Assembly: GCF_015461845.1 (NCBI RefSeq)
Contig: NZ_JACOPW010000009.1
Location: forward strand, 1 to 64,000
DNA from: Pseudomonas mucoides
GTDB lineage: Bacteria; Pseudomonadota; Gammaproteobacteria; Pseudomonadales; Pseudomonadaceae
Length of the DNA stretch: 64,000 nt
Reading direction: 5' to 3'
Of the stretch, positions 25,354-33,880 are shown piece after piece; the stretch's first letter is position 1, and each line of letters starts with the position of its first letter. The notes beneath the pieces are model-generated. The model did not search any database, was not told the origin of the DNA, and worked only from the letters and a program-made list of their open reading frames with translations. Both the position numbers and the translations under genes were made by a program.

Positions 25354-27744
25354 ATGTCCGAATCCACCACATTCGATCTGCCGATTGCCGGCATGACCTG
25401 CGCCAGTTGCGCCGGGCGTGTCGAACGCGCCTTGAGCAAAGTCATCGGCGCCACCGCCGTCAGTGTCAACCTGGCCACCGAACAGGCCCGCGTCCAGGCG
25501 CCCAGCGACAGCTTGCCCGCGTTGATGGCCGCTGTTGAACAGGCCGGTTACAGCGTGCCCCGCCACAGCCTGGAACTGAGCATCGACGGCATGACCTGCG
25601 CCTCGTGCGTCGGCCGGGTCGAACGTGCGCTGGCGAAGGTGCCGGGGGTCCAGAGCGTCAGCGTCAACCTGGCCAACGAACGCGCCCACCTCGAACTGCT
25701 CGGCCAGATCGATCCACAGACCTTGATCGCGGCAGTAACCAAAGCCGGTTACGCCGCCAGTGTCTGGGAAGTCGAACACCCGCCCACCGACACTCAACAA
25801 CAGCGCCTGCACCGTGAACGCTGGGCGTTGATCATGGCTCTCCTCCTCGCCTTGCCGCTGGTGCTGCCCATGTTGCTGCAACCGTTCGGCGTGCACTGGA
25901 TGCTTCCCGCGTGGGCGCAATTCGCCCTGGCAACGCCAGTGCAATTCATCTTCGGTGCACGTTTTTATGTGGCGGCCTGGAAAGCCGTGCGCGCCGGGGC
26001 CGGGAACATGGATTTGCTGGTCGCCCTCGGCACCAGCGCGGGTTACGGCCTGAGTCTTTACGAATGGGCCACCGCCGCCGGGCGCATGCCGCACCTGTAT
26101 TTCGAAGCCTCGGCCGTGGTGATTGCCTTGGTCCTGCTCGGCAAATACCTGGAAAGCCGCGCCAAGCGCCAGACCGCCAGCGCCATTCGCGCCCTCGAAG
26201 CCTTGCGTCCGGAGCGGGCGATTCAAGTGATCGAGGGACGCGAACAAGACGTCGCCATCAGTGCCCTGCGCCTAAATGACCTGGTCATGGTCAAACCCGG
26301 TGAACGCTTCCCGGTGGACGGCGAAGTGGTCGAAGGCCAGAGCCACGCCGACGAAGCGCTGATCAGCGGCGAAAGCCTGCCGGTACCCAAGCAACCGGGG
26401 GACAAGGTCACCGGCGGCGCGATCAATGGTGAAGGGCGATTGTTGGTGCGCACCCAGGCCTTGGGCGCGGAAACCGTGTTGGCGCGCATCATTCGTCTGG
26501 TCGAAGACGCCCAGGCCGCCAAGGCACCCATCCAGAAACTGGTGGATAAAGTCAGCCAGGTGTTCGTGCCTACTGTTCTGTTGATCGCACTGGCGACCTT
26601 CATCGGCTGGTGGCTGTACGGCGCGCCGATTGAAACCGCCCTGATCAATGCCGTCGCGGTGTTGGTGATTGCCTGCCCCTGTGCCCTCGGACTGGCCACG
26701 CCAACAGCGATCATGGCCGGGACTGGCGTGGCGGCACGTCACGGGATTCTGATCAAAGACGCCGAAGCACTGGAACGCGCCCATGAAGTCAGTGCGGTGG
26801 TATTCGACAAGACCGGCACGCTGACCTCGGGCGCACCGCGTATTGCCCATCTGACGGCTATCGACGGCAATGAAGCGGCCCTGCTGCAAATGGCCGGTGC
26901 GTTGCAACGAGGTAGCGAACACCCGCTGGCCAAGGCCGTGCTGGACGCTTGCACCGAACGCGGCTTGACCGTGGCGGATGTCGGCGACAGTCAATCGCTG
27001 ACGGGGCGAGGCATCGCCGGCACGCTTGAGGGGCGTCGACTGGCACTGGGCAATCGTCGTCTATTGGAAGAAAGTGCTTTAAACGCGGGTTCATTGGCGG
27101 ACTCGGCAACCGCCTGGGAAGCCGAAGGCCGGACCCTGTCCTGGCTGATCGAACAAAGCCCTGAATCGAAAGTGCTCGGCCTCTTTGCTTTTGGCGACAC
27201 TCTCAAACCCGGTGCCCTGCAAGCCGTGCAACAACTCAGCGCGCGGCACATCAGCAGTCACCTGCTGACCGGCGACAACCGTGGCAGTGCCAAAGTCGTC
27301 GCCGAGGCACTGGGCATCACCGATGTCCACGCCGAAGTGCTGCCCGCCGACAAAGCCGCCACCGTCGCCACACTTAAAAAAACCGGCGTGGTGGCGATGG
27401 TCGGCGATGGCATCAACGACGCCCCGGCGCTGGCTGCGGCGGACATCGGCATCGCCATGGGTGGCGGCACCGACGTGGCCATGCACGCGGCCGGGATCAC
27501 GCTGATGCGTGGCGATCCACGGCTGGTGCCGGCGGCGCTGGAGATCAGCCGCAAGACCTACGCGAAGATCCGGCAGAACCTGTTCTGGGCGTTCGTCTAC
27601 AACCTGATCGGCATTCCGCTGGCGGCGTTCGGTTTCCTCAACCCGGTGCTGGCCGGGGCGGCCATGGCGTTGTCGAGCGTCAGCGTGGTGAGCAATGCGT
27701 TACTGTTGAAAACCTGGAAGCCCAAGGACCTGGAGGACAATTGA
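25354..27744 (+). CDS. copA: Cu(I)-exporting P1B-type ATPase CopA
   Basis: A 796-aa copper pump of the inner membrane. Two N-terminal HMA domains carry GMTCASC pairs (Cys16/19 and Cys82/85). The membrane CPC motif is Cys441-Pro-Cys443. The phosphorylated Asp485 is in DKTGT, and MVGDGINDAPAL closes the P domain. Two HMA domains and eight expected helices match Gram-negative CopA. Transcription starts at the CueR-type promoter just upstream. cueR overlaps its stop codon by one base, forming an autoregulated operon. Confidence 0.96.
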   Translation: MSESTTFDLPIAGMTCASCAGRVERALSKVIGATAVSVNLATEQARVQAPSDSLPALMAAVEQAGYSVPRHSLELSIDGMTCASCVGRVERALAKVPGVQSVSVNLANERAHLELLGQIDPQTLIAAVTKAGYAASVWEVEHPPTDTQQQRLHRERWALIMALLLALPLVLPMLLQPFGVHWMLPAWAQFALATPVQFIFGARFYVAAWKAVRAGAGNMDLLVALGTSAGYGLSLYEWATAAGRMPHLYFEASAVVIALVLLGKYLESRAKRQTASAIRALEALRPERAIQVIEGREQDVAISALRLNDLVMVKPGERFPVDGEVVEGQSHADEALISGESLPVPKQPGDKVTGGAINGEGRLLVRTQALGAETVLARIIRLVEDAQAAKAPIQKLVDKVSQVFVPTVLLIALATFIGWWLYGAPIETALINAVAVLVIACPCALGLATPTAIMAGTGVAARHGILIKDAEALERAHEVSAVVFDKTGTLTSGAPRIAHLTAIDGNEAALLQMAGALQRGSEHPLAKAVLDACTERGLTVADVGDSQSLTGRGIAGTLEGRRLALGNRRLLEESALNAGSLADSATAWEAEGRTLSWLIEQSPESKVLGLFAFGDTLKPGALQAVQQLSARHISSHLLTGDNRGSAKVVAEALGITDVHAEVLPADKAATVATLKKTGVVAMVGDGINDAPALAAADIGIAMGGGTDVAMHAAGITLMRGDPRLVPAALEISRKTYAKIRQNLFWAFVYNLIGIPLAAFGFLNPVLAGAAMALSSVSVVSNALLLKTWKPKDLEDN

Positions 27745-28157
27745 TGAACATCGGTCAAGCAGCCCGTCAAAGCGGCCTGAGCGCAAAGATGATCCGTTAC
27801 TACGAGTCCATCGGACTGCTCAAGGCTGCCCATCGCACCGACAGCGGCTACCGGGTTTATGGCGACGACGACCTGCACACGCTGGCGTTCATCAAGCGCT
27901 CCCGGGACCTGGGGTTTTCACTGGAAGAGGTCGGCAAGCTGCTGACCCTCTGGCAGGACCGCCAACGCGCCAGCGCCGACGTGAAGGCCTTGGCCCGTCA
28001 GCACATCGACGAGCTGAACCAGAAGATCCGCGAACTCGGCCAGTTGCGCGACACCTTGCAAGACTTGGTCGAGCATTGCCAAGGCGACCATCGCCCCGAC
28101 TGCCCGATCCTCAAGAACCTGGCGTCGGGCTGCTGCGCCGAACCTGTGCGCCCCTGA
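27744..28157 (+). CDS. cueR: Copper-responsive MerR-family regulator CueR
   Basis: A 137-aa CueR. The N-terminal winged helix begins MNIGQAARQSGLSAKMIRYY. Cu(I) ligands Cys112 and Cys120 sit at the same positions as in E. coli CueR, and a C-terminal Cys pair (130-131) follows. The ATG overlaps the copA TGA (TGATG), with GGAGG upstream; a TTG three bases earlier is possible. Its operators precede copA and copZ. The 3' end overlaps the convergent MFS gene by 47 bp. Confidence 0.93.
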   Translation: MNIGQAARQSGLSAKMIRYYESIGLLKAAHRTDSGYRVYGDDDLHTLAFIKRSRDLGFSLEEVGKLLTLWQDRQRASADVKALARQHIDELNQKIRELGQLRDTLQDLVEHCQGDHRPDCPILKNLASGCCAEPVRP

Positions 28158-29328
28158 TCGCCAGGCCCTTCACCACCAGCAACGTGGTGAGGGGAATGCC
28201 GTGGAACAGCAACACCACCGCACCCGGCGTCCACCATGAATAGAACGGTGCGGCGATCAACATGCCGACGCCGAACCCGGTCATTTGCAGCAGGGTTAAC
28301 AAACTGAAAATCGGCAAACGCAGAGCGTCCGGTTCGCGTTGCAAACGGGACATCAAGCCGACTTCCGAGAAGCCGTCACCCAATCCCGCCGGCAACGAGA
28401 ACAACAGCAAACCGAACAGGGTCTGCTGCTGAAACATCAGGATGAAGCCGCAGGACATCAGCAACACCCCGAAGAAAAATCGCCGCTCCAGATTGATGTT
28501 GTCCGAGCCTTTCAGGCGACTGGCGATTCGAGCGCCGATCAACTTTCCGCACGCCCAGACCGCCAGCGCCAAGCCCAGCGTGGTGCTGGCTGATTCGGGG
28601 GTCAGCAGTTTGGAAACTATTGGCAAACCCACGTTGTGCGCGGCACTGCCAAGGGTGTCGGCCATGGTGACCGCGAGCATCGCGGCCACGACCGGTGCGC
28701 TGTGCAACCCTTGGCGCAGGGCCGCCCATTCACCGCCCTTGCGGGACGACTCATCACTGGCTGCCGGGATGGAAAATCGCAGCGGCAATATGAACAACGC
28801 GGCCAACAGGTACGTCACCACGTTCAGCGCAAACACCGTTTCAAACCCAAACGCCGCCACCAAAAGCCCCGCCACCAGACTGCCGCCGACCATCGCGGCC
28901 GACGATGCGGAGGTGATCCAGGCATTGGTCTTGAGCAGGTGTACGCCATCGATCAAATGCGGCAGCTGACTGTTCAGGCCGATGGCAAACATCGAGTTGC
29001 CCAAACCCAGGCCGAACGCGATAACGGGGAGCAGCAGCGCCTGTTGACTCACCGGCAGCACCAGCAACAACCCGAGCAATCCTGCGCGCAACAGGTCGAA
29101 GGCGATCAACGGCATGCGCCCGCCCCAGCGGCGATAGAACGGGGTGCCGATCAGACTGGCGAAAATCCCTCCGCCGACACGGCTGGCGAGGAAAATGCCG
29201 ACACTCATGGCACTGTTGCTGAGCAGGTAAACGTAAGTGGCCAGGGCGACCATGTTGAGGAAAGCGCCAAAGTCCGAAACCAGACGGGCGGCGATGATCA
29301 GTCGGGCGTTGCGGGTGGAGGTGTTCAC
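28111..29328 (-). CDS. MFS transporter (enterobactin-exporter/drug-efflux-like)
   Basis: A 405-aa transporter of the MFS_3-like group with about twelve helices; SRVGGGIFASLIGTPFYRRW marks the helix 2-3 loop. I place the start at GTG 29328 (VNTSTRNARLIIAA) because AAGGA precedes it. The frame upstream to 29442 would run through a REPIN, which is not plausible as coding. ATG 29385 is the alternative. The 3' end overlaps cueR on the other strand. Substrate unknown, and there is no sign of CueR control. Confidence 0.78.
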   Translation of the reverse strand: MNTSTRNARLIIAARLVSDFGAFLNMVALATYVYLLSNSAMSVGIFLASRVGGGIFASLIGTPFYRRWGGRMPLIAFDLLRAGLLGLLLVLPVSQQALLLPVIAFGLGLGNSMFAIGLNSQLPHLIDGVHLLKTNAWITSASSAAMVGGSLVAGLLVAAFGFETVFALNVVTYLLAALFILPLRFSIPAASDESSRKGGEWAALRQGLHSAPVVAAMLAVTMADTLGSAAHNVGLPIVSKLLTPESASTTLGLALAVWACGKLIGARIASRLKGSDNINLERRFFFGVLLMSCGFILMFQQQTLFGLLLFSLPAGLGDGFSEVGLMSRLQREPDALRLPIFSLLTLLQMTGFGVGMLIAAPFYSWWTPGAVVLLFHGIPLTTLLVVKGLAIRGAQVRRSSPTPGS

Positions 29329-29390
29329 ATTCAATCCTTGAGTGTGGAGGGTCTGGCTGTTGTGGATTGTCTGGTCTGACGCCATCGCGG

Positions 29391-29474
29391 GCAAGCCACG
29401 CTCCCACAGGTTATGTGCAGACCACGGATCTGTGATCGACATCTAACCTGTGGGAGCGTGGCTTGCCCGCGATG
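29391..29474. repeat. REPIN
   Basis: Arms ATCGCGGGCAAGCCACGCTCCC and GGGAGCGTGGCTTGCCCGCGAT are perfect inverted copies around a ~38-bp spacer. The core (GCAAGCCACGC) differs from the majority type in this window, so it is a second sequence class. Confidence 0.88.
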
Positions 29475-29507
29475 CAGACGCCGCGGTTCCACAAATAAAG
29501 CCTCTAC

Positions 29508-29535
29508 AAAAAACCCGGCCGAAGCCGGGTTTTTG
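29508..29535 (-). terminator. Rho-independent terminator of the RIO kinase gene
   Basis: A stem AACCCGGC/GCCGGGTT with a 4-nt loop, followed on the minus strand by six T residues, 10 nt past the stop codon. Confidence 0.9.
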
Positions 29536-29544
29536 TTTAGCCCA

Positions 29545-30438
29545 TCACTGCATCCAGGGCGGAGGCGGTTCTTCGGCTTTGCTCGGGGGCGCGTCGTCAG
29601 CAGCGCGGATCGCTTGCTTACGCTCTTCGTCCAGCCGCGCAGCCTCGATTTCACGCATGATCCCGCCAACGTCGGCCAACTCTTCCGGCTCGTCGAACTC
29701 GCCGGTCAAGATACTGGCCGGGTGCAAGGTGCCGGCTTCGTACAACGCCCACATTTCCTTGGCGTACTTGGTCTTTTTCAACTCCGGCGCAAACCGCCCG
29801 AAGTAGGACGCCATGTTGCCCACGTCCCGTTCCAGCATGTTGAACGCGTGGTTGTTGCCCGCCGCATCCACCGCCTGAGGCAAGTCGATGATCACCGGGC
29901 CGTCCGGGGTCAACAGCACATTGAACTCGGACAGGTCACCGTGCACCAGACCGGTACACAGCATCAGCACGATCTGTGAAATCAGGAACGCGTGATATTC
30001 ACGGGCCTGGTCCGGTTCCAGCACCACGTCGTTCAGACGCGGCGCGGCATCGCCGTATTCATCGGCCACCAGTTCCATGAGCAGTACGCCTTCGAGGAAG
30101 TCATACGGCTTGGGCACCCGCACACCGGCACCGGCCAGACGGAACAGGGCCGCCACTTCGGCGTTTTGCCAGGCGTCTTCGGTTTCTTTCTTGCCGAACT
30201 TGGAGCCCTTGGCCATGGCACGAGCCTGACGGCTGTTGCGTACCTTGCGGCCTTCCTGGTACTCGGCCGCCTGACGGAAACTGCGTTTATTCGCCTCCTT
30301 GTAGACCTTCGCGCAACGTAACTCGTTGCCGCAGCGCACCACATAAACAGCTGCTTCTTTACCACTCATGAGTGGGCGCAGCACCTCGTCGACCAGACCG
30401 TCCTCGATCAGGGGTTCAATGCGTTTTGGAGTCTTCAT
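29545..30438 (-). CDS. RIO1-like atypical serine protein kinase (PA4780-like)
   Basis: A 297-aa RIO-type kinase. The ATP lysine lies in CAKVYKE (about 43-49), the catalytic loop is LVHGDLSEFNVLL (about 165-177) and the metal Asp is in IIDLPQA (about 185-191). The last ~25 residues are acidic and proline-rich. The length and tail match the Pseudomonas PA4780-type group, always next to the cueR region in my memory of PAO1. Substrates are unknown; roles in ribosome maturation or stress have been suggested for the family. Confidence 0.88.
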   Translation of the reverse strand: MKTPKRIEPLIEDGLVDEVLRPLMSGKEAAVYVVRCGNELRCAKVYKEANKRSFRQAAEYQEGRKVRNSRQARAMAKGSKFGKKETEDAWQNAEVAALFRLAGAGVRVPKPYDFLEGVLLMELVADEYGDAAPRLNDVVLEPDQAREYHAFLISQIVLMLCTGLVHGDLSEFNVLLTPDGPVIIDLPQAVDAAGNNHAFNMLERDVGNMASYFGRFAPELKKTKYAKEMWALYEAGTLHPASILTGEFDEPEELADVGGIMREIEAARLDEERKQAIRAADDAPPSKAEEPPPPWMQ

Positions 30439-30882
30439 CAGCTTTTATTGTGGGTCCTTTATTACCAAACACGCGAAAGTCATTCGTTATACGGCAATCC
30501 ACTCGTTCGGGGGAGGGGTTGCCGACCTATGAACGTCGTGATGCACACAATGTGCCGGATTAATTGCTCATTCGCCGCCGGTCGTCAATGACCGCCGTAG
30601 ATCATAGCTGAGCCGATGACACACGTAAGCGAATGGTTTTTAGGGCATTTACGACAGAAGCTGACATCCAGATTCGTACCCTTCGTAGGATTTTTCCAAA
30701 CAGGCCTCAATTTCCCCCGCCAGCAGCCGAAGTCCTCAGTGACAAAGGTATTTGTCCGACAATCTTTCCTACAGAAAACGACGGCGCACTCACGGACCCG
30801 AGATGAACAACAACGTTTTCGGCTGCCAATATTCCGCGAGTCATCTGCACTGCGTGGGCCTACAAGAAAATCTGGAGCGCGG
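30439..30882. other. 444-nt intergenic region between kinase and chemoreceptor genes
   Basis: The gap holds the divergent promoters of the two genes. A modest hairpin (GGCAATCC with GGGTTGCC, about 30491-30521) lies near the kinase end. The chemoreceptor frame is open back to 30616, but those codons have no good ribosome site and a non-coding look. No convincing sigma-28 promoter is seen. Confidence 0.5.
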
Positions 30883-32829
30883 ATGAACATCAAACAGAAG
30901 TTGACCTGGGCGTTTGCAATCATCGCCTGCTTGCCCGTGGTGCTGGTCGCCACCCTCGTTGTGATGAACCTGCGCAGCGATGCCAAAGAGAGTTTCGTCG
31001 ATGGCAGCGGCCGCGAAATTCGTCAGGTCAGCAACGCCATGCAACTGTTTTTCGACGGCATCAGCCAGAACGTCGACTATCTGGCCAAACAACCGCTGAT
31101 CAAAAACTCCGACGACAGCCTCAAGACCTACATGAGCGCCAACGCCGAGAGCATTCCGCAAGGCGAGATGGACAAAAAAGTCTTCGGCCTCCTGCAGGAC
31201 CTGGGCAACAGTCACCCGTCCTACGCCTACGCCATTCTCGGCACCGCGGCCGGTGGTTATGTGTCGTGGCCGGACGATGCGAAGCTGAACAACTATGACC
31301 CGCGCCAGCGCCCCTGGTACAAAGCAGCCCAGGCCAAACCGGGCAAGCCGTTTCGCACCGAGGCCTACTATTGGGCACAGGACGACGCGACTTACGTCAG
31401 CACCGTGCGCACCATCGACAACAAGTTGGGCAGCAACGGCGGCGTGGTCAGCATCGACGTGACGCTCAAGCAGCTCACCGAAATCGTCAAACAGATCAAG
31501 CTCGGTGAAACCGGCTACCTGATGTTGCTGGAAAACACCGGCATGGTCCTGGTGGACCCGAAACAACCGGAGCACAACTTCAAGCCACTGAGCAGCCTCG
31601 GCGAGGGTTACGCACAACTGGCCAAGGCCGGCAAAGGCCTGGTGGAAGTCGAGCTCAATGGCGAACGCTACATGGCCAACGTCTGGCCGTCGGAGCAACT
31701 GGGCTGGACCTTCATCGGCCTGATCAAACAAAACGACGTGATGAGCTCGGCCACCCAACTGACCTGGCTGATCGCAATCATCGCCGCCGTGCTGGCCGTG
31801 TTCTTCGCCATCCTCGGCGCCAGTTTTGCCAGTGTCATCGTGCGGCCGATCCGCAGCGTGGCCAGCGGTCTGGAAGGCATCGCGCAAGGCGAAGGCGACC
31901 TGACCAAGAACCTGGAAATCCGTGGCAGCGACGAAACCGCGCAACTGGCCAATTGGTTCAACCAGTTCCTGACCGCGATTCGTAACCTGATCCAAAGCAT
32001 CGGCGGCGCCGCGACCAAGATTCTCGCCACCTCGAAAAGCTCGACCCAGGTCTCCAACGACATGGCCGAAGCCGCCGGGCGTCAGCGTGAAGCGGTGGAC
32101 ATGGTGTCCACGGCGTTCCACGAAATGGTCGCCACCGCCAACGAAGTCGCGCGCTCTTGCAGTCAGGCGGCGGACTCTGCCGACAGTGGCCAGCGCCAGG
32201 CGCGCGAAGGCCAGCAGCAAATTGATGCGGCAGTAAGCAGCGTTGATCGCTTGAGCCAGGAAATCGAACAGTCGGCACAGTCGATGCAGCAACTCGAGCG
32301 CGACAGCAACGATATCCAGTCGATCCTGGGGACCATTCGCTCGATCGCCGAGCAGACCAACCTGCTCGCGCTGAACGCGGCCATTGAAGCGGCCCGTGCC
32401 GGCGAGCAAGGTCGCGGGTTTGCGGTGGTGGCTGACGAAGTGCGGGCGCTGGCCAAGCGCACGGCGGATTCCACGGCAGAGATCGACGGTCTGCTCGGCA
32501 ACCTCGCCAAGCGCACCAGCCAGGTGACTCAACAGATGCATGCGAGCCTGGAAGTGTCGCAGCAGTCGGTGAGCCGCATCGGCGAAGCGCGCAACAGCTT
32601 CGGGTTGATTCGCGAGTCGGTGGACGTAATCCGCGACATGAACACGCAGATCGCCACCGCGGCCGAAGAGCAGCATCACGTGGCCGAAGACATCAACCGG
32701 CACATCAGCCAGATCCATGGCGACGCGCAATTGGTCGCGGAACTGGCGAACTCGGCGCGTCTGGATTCCCAGAGCCTGGCCGGGCTTTCGAATGAACTGG
32801 ACGGGTTGGTTCGACGCTTCAAAACCTGA
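30883..32829 (+). CDS. Methyl-accepting chemotaxis protein with dCache sensor
   Basis: A 648-aa chemoreceptor. TM1 is at about 9-29. A periplasmic double-Cache domain (about 35-285) contains the hallmark RPWYKAAQ near residue 142. TM2 is at about 292-318, followed by HAMP and a signalling coiled coil with tip EQTNLLALNAAIEAARAGEQ. No C-terminal CheR/CheB pentapeptide is seen (ends VRRFKT). Start at ATG 30883 with GGAG upstream; the 89 earlier codons in frame are rejected. dCache receptors of this type sense organic acids or amino acids; the ligand cannot be read. Confidence 0.9.
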   Translation: MNIKQKLTWAFAIIACLPVVLVATLVVMNLRSDAKESFVDGSGREIRQVSNAMQLFFDGISQNVDYLAKQPLIKNSDDSLKTYMSANAESIPQGEMDKKVFGLLQDLGNSHPSYAYAILGTAAGGYVSWPDDAKLNNYDPRQRPWYKAAQAKPGKPFRTEAYYWAQDDATYVSTVRTIDNKLGSNGGVVSIDVTLKQLTEIVKQIKLGETGYLMLLENTGMVLVDPKQPEHNFKPLSSLGEGYAQLAKAGKGLVEVELNGERYMANVWPSEQLGWTFIGLIKQNDVMSSATQLTWLIAIIAAVLAVFFAILGASFASVIVRPIRSVASGLEGIAQGEGDLTKNLEIRGSDETAQLANWFNQFLTAIRNLIQSIGGAATKILATSKSSTQVSNDMAEAAGRQREAVDMVSTAFHEMVATANEVARSCSQAADSADSGQRQAREGQQQIDAAVSSVDRLSQEIEQSAQSMQQLERDSNDIQSILGTIRSIAEQTNLLALNAAIEAARAGEQGRGFAVVADEVRALAKRTADSTAEIDGLLGNLAKRTSQVTQQMHASLEVSQQSVSRIGEARNSFGLIRESVDVIRDMNTQIATAAEEQHHVAEDINRHISQIHGDAQLVAELANSARLDSQSLAGLSNELDGLVRRFKT

Positions 32830-32851
32830 TCTCAAGAACACCACACATCCA

Positions 32852-32943
32852 CTGTAGGAGTGAGCCTGCTCGCGATGAGGCCATGTCAGTCAACATCAAT
32901 GTTGAAGGTCAGTCAGCTATCGCGAGCAGGCTCACTCCTACAA
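32852..32943. repeat. REPIN
   Basis: Arms TGTAGGAGTGAGCCTGCTCGCG and its inverse enclose a ~45-bp spacer with CATCAATGTTGA. It lies between convergent genes. The spacer resembles that of the REPIN at 52908-53004. Confidence 0.88.
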
Positions 32944-32956
32944 GGATCAGGTGGTG

Positions 32957-33748
32957 TTATTGCTTGAAGAGCTCGCCAGGGGTAAACCCGAACAGCCCTT
33001 TGAACGCCGCAATAAACGCCGACGTCGAGTCATACCCACACGCCAGCGCTGCATTGGTCACGCTGTCGCCCTCCTCCAGCAAACTCAACGAAGACAACAG
33101 CCGCATCCGTTGTCGCCAGCCGCGAAAGCTCAAACCCGTCTCGCGCTGAAACAGGCGCATCAGGGTCTTTTCCGACGTGCCCAAGCGCTCCGCCCACGCC
33201 TGCAATGTCACGTTCTGCTCAGGGCTTTCAATCAACTCGTTGCACAACCCCAGCAGCCGCTCATGCCGTGGCAGCGGCAGGGAAAACCCCACCTCCGGCA
33301 AGTTCGCCAACTGATCCAGCAACACACCCACCAACCGCGCTTCCTGGCTGTCGCCTTGTGGATATTCCACGGGCAACATGCAAAAACTCTTGATCAGCTC
33401 CCGCGCCAACGGCGTGACCTCCAGCACCCGGCAGCGCCCGTCCGCCCACTCACAATCTTCGCGACGCACGTACAGGCTGCGCATTTCGGCGCGCATCGAG
33501 GTCACGACTTGATGTTCAAGGTCCGCCGGAATCCAGATACCCCACTGCGGCGGCGCATAGAAACTGCCTTCGGCGGTGTGCACGCCGAGAACACCACTGA
33601 TGGCGTAGGAAAACTGCACCCAGTCGTGGCGATGCGGGGGTGTCCAGGACCCGGCGTTGAGACTTTCTACCCGGGCGAATAACGGTCGGGGCAGTAACGA
33701 CAGGGTTGGGATTGTTCGTTCGAGGGAGATCTGTCCGTTAGTCGGCAT
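32957..33748 (-). CDS. AraC-family transcriptional regulator
   Basis: A 263-aa AraC protein. The N-terminal cupin sensor contains SWTPPHRHDWVQF (about 34-46), and the C-terminal pair of HTHs starts near residue 170 with LQAWAERLGTSEKTLMRLFQ and GYDSTSAFIAAFKGLFGFTP. Start at ATG 33748; a TTG one codon earlier is also possible. It is co-directional with the thiolase gene upstream (132 nt) and may control that acyl-CoA module, as the PAO1 neighbourhood also suggests. Confidence 0.87.
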   Translation of the reverse strand: MPTNGQISLERTIPTLSLLPRPLFARVESLNAGSWTPPHRHDWVQFSYAISGVLGVHTAEGSFYAPPQWGIWIPADLEHQVVTSMRAEMRSLYVRREDCEWADGRCRVLEVTPLARELIKSFCMLPVEYPQGDSQEARLVGVLLDQLANLPEVGFSLPLPRHERLLGLCNELIESPEQNVTLQAWAERLGTSEKTLMRLFQRETGLSFRGWRQRMRLLSSLSLLEEGDSVTNAALACGYDSTSAFIAAFKGLFGFTPGELFKQ

Positions 33749-33834
33749 CAACGAGCCTTATATCGCACGAGGGCTGATGGGGCCGACGTTAGGCCAAGTA
33801 GCAGATTCATACAAATCTATTTGATGCCGAGAAT

Positions 33835-33867
33835 CCTTGTAGGCGTGAACCTGCTCGCGCCTACAGG
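33835..33867. repeat. REP palindrome
   Basis: A single element, TTGTAGGCGTGAACCTGCTCG with inverse arm GCGCCTACAGG, just past the thiolase stop. It belongs to the GTAGGCG subtype. Confidence 0.75.
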
Positions 33868-33880
33868 TTACGGTGTTTCT

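Noticed and set aside
29329..29442. N-terminal extension of the MFS protein
   Set aside because: It would be encoded by a REPIN arm and lacks a ribosome site; GTG 29328 is better.
30616..30882. N-terminal extension of the chemoreceptor
   Set aside because: The extra 89 codons lack a ribosome site, would place the membrane anchor internally, and do not resemble receptor sequence.
30841..32844. 667-aa minus-strand frame
   Set aside because: Shadow of the chemoreceptor gene on the plus strand, with no recognisable domain.
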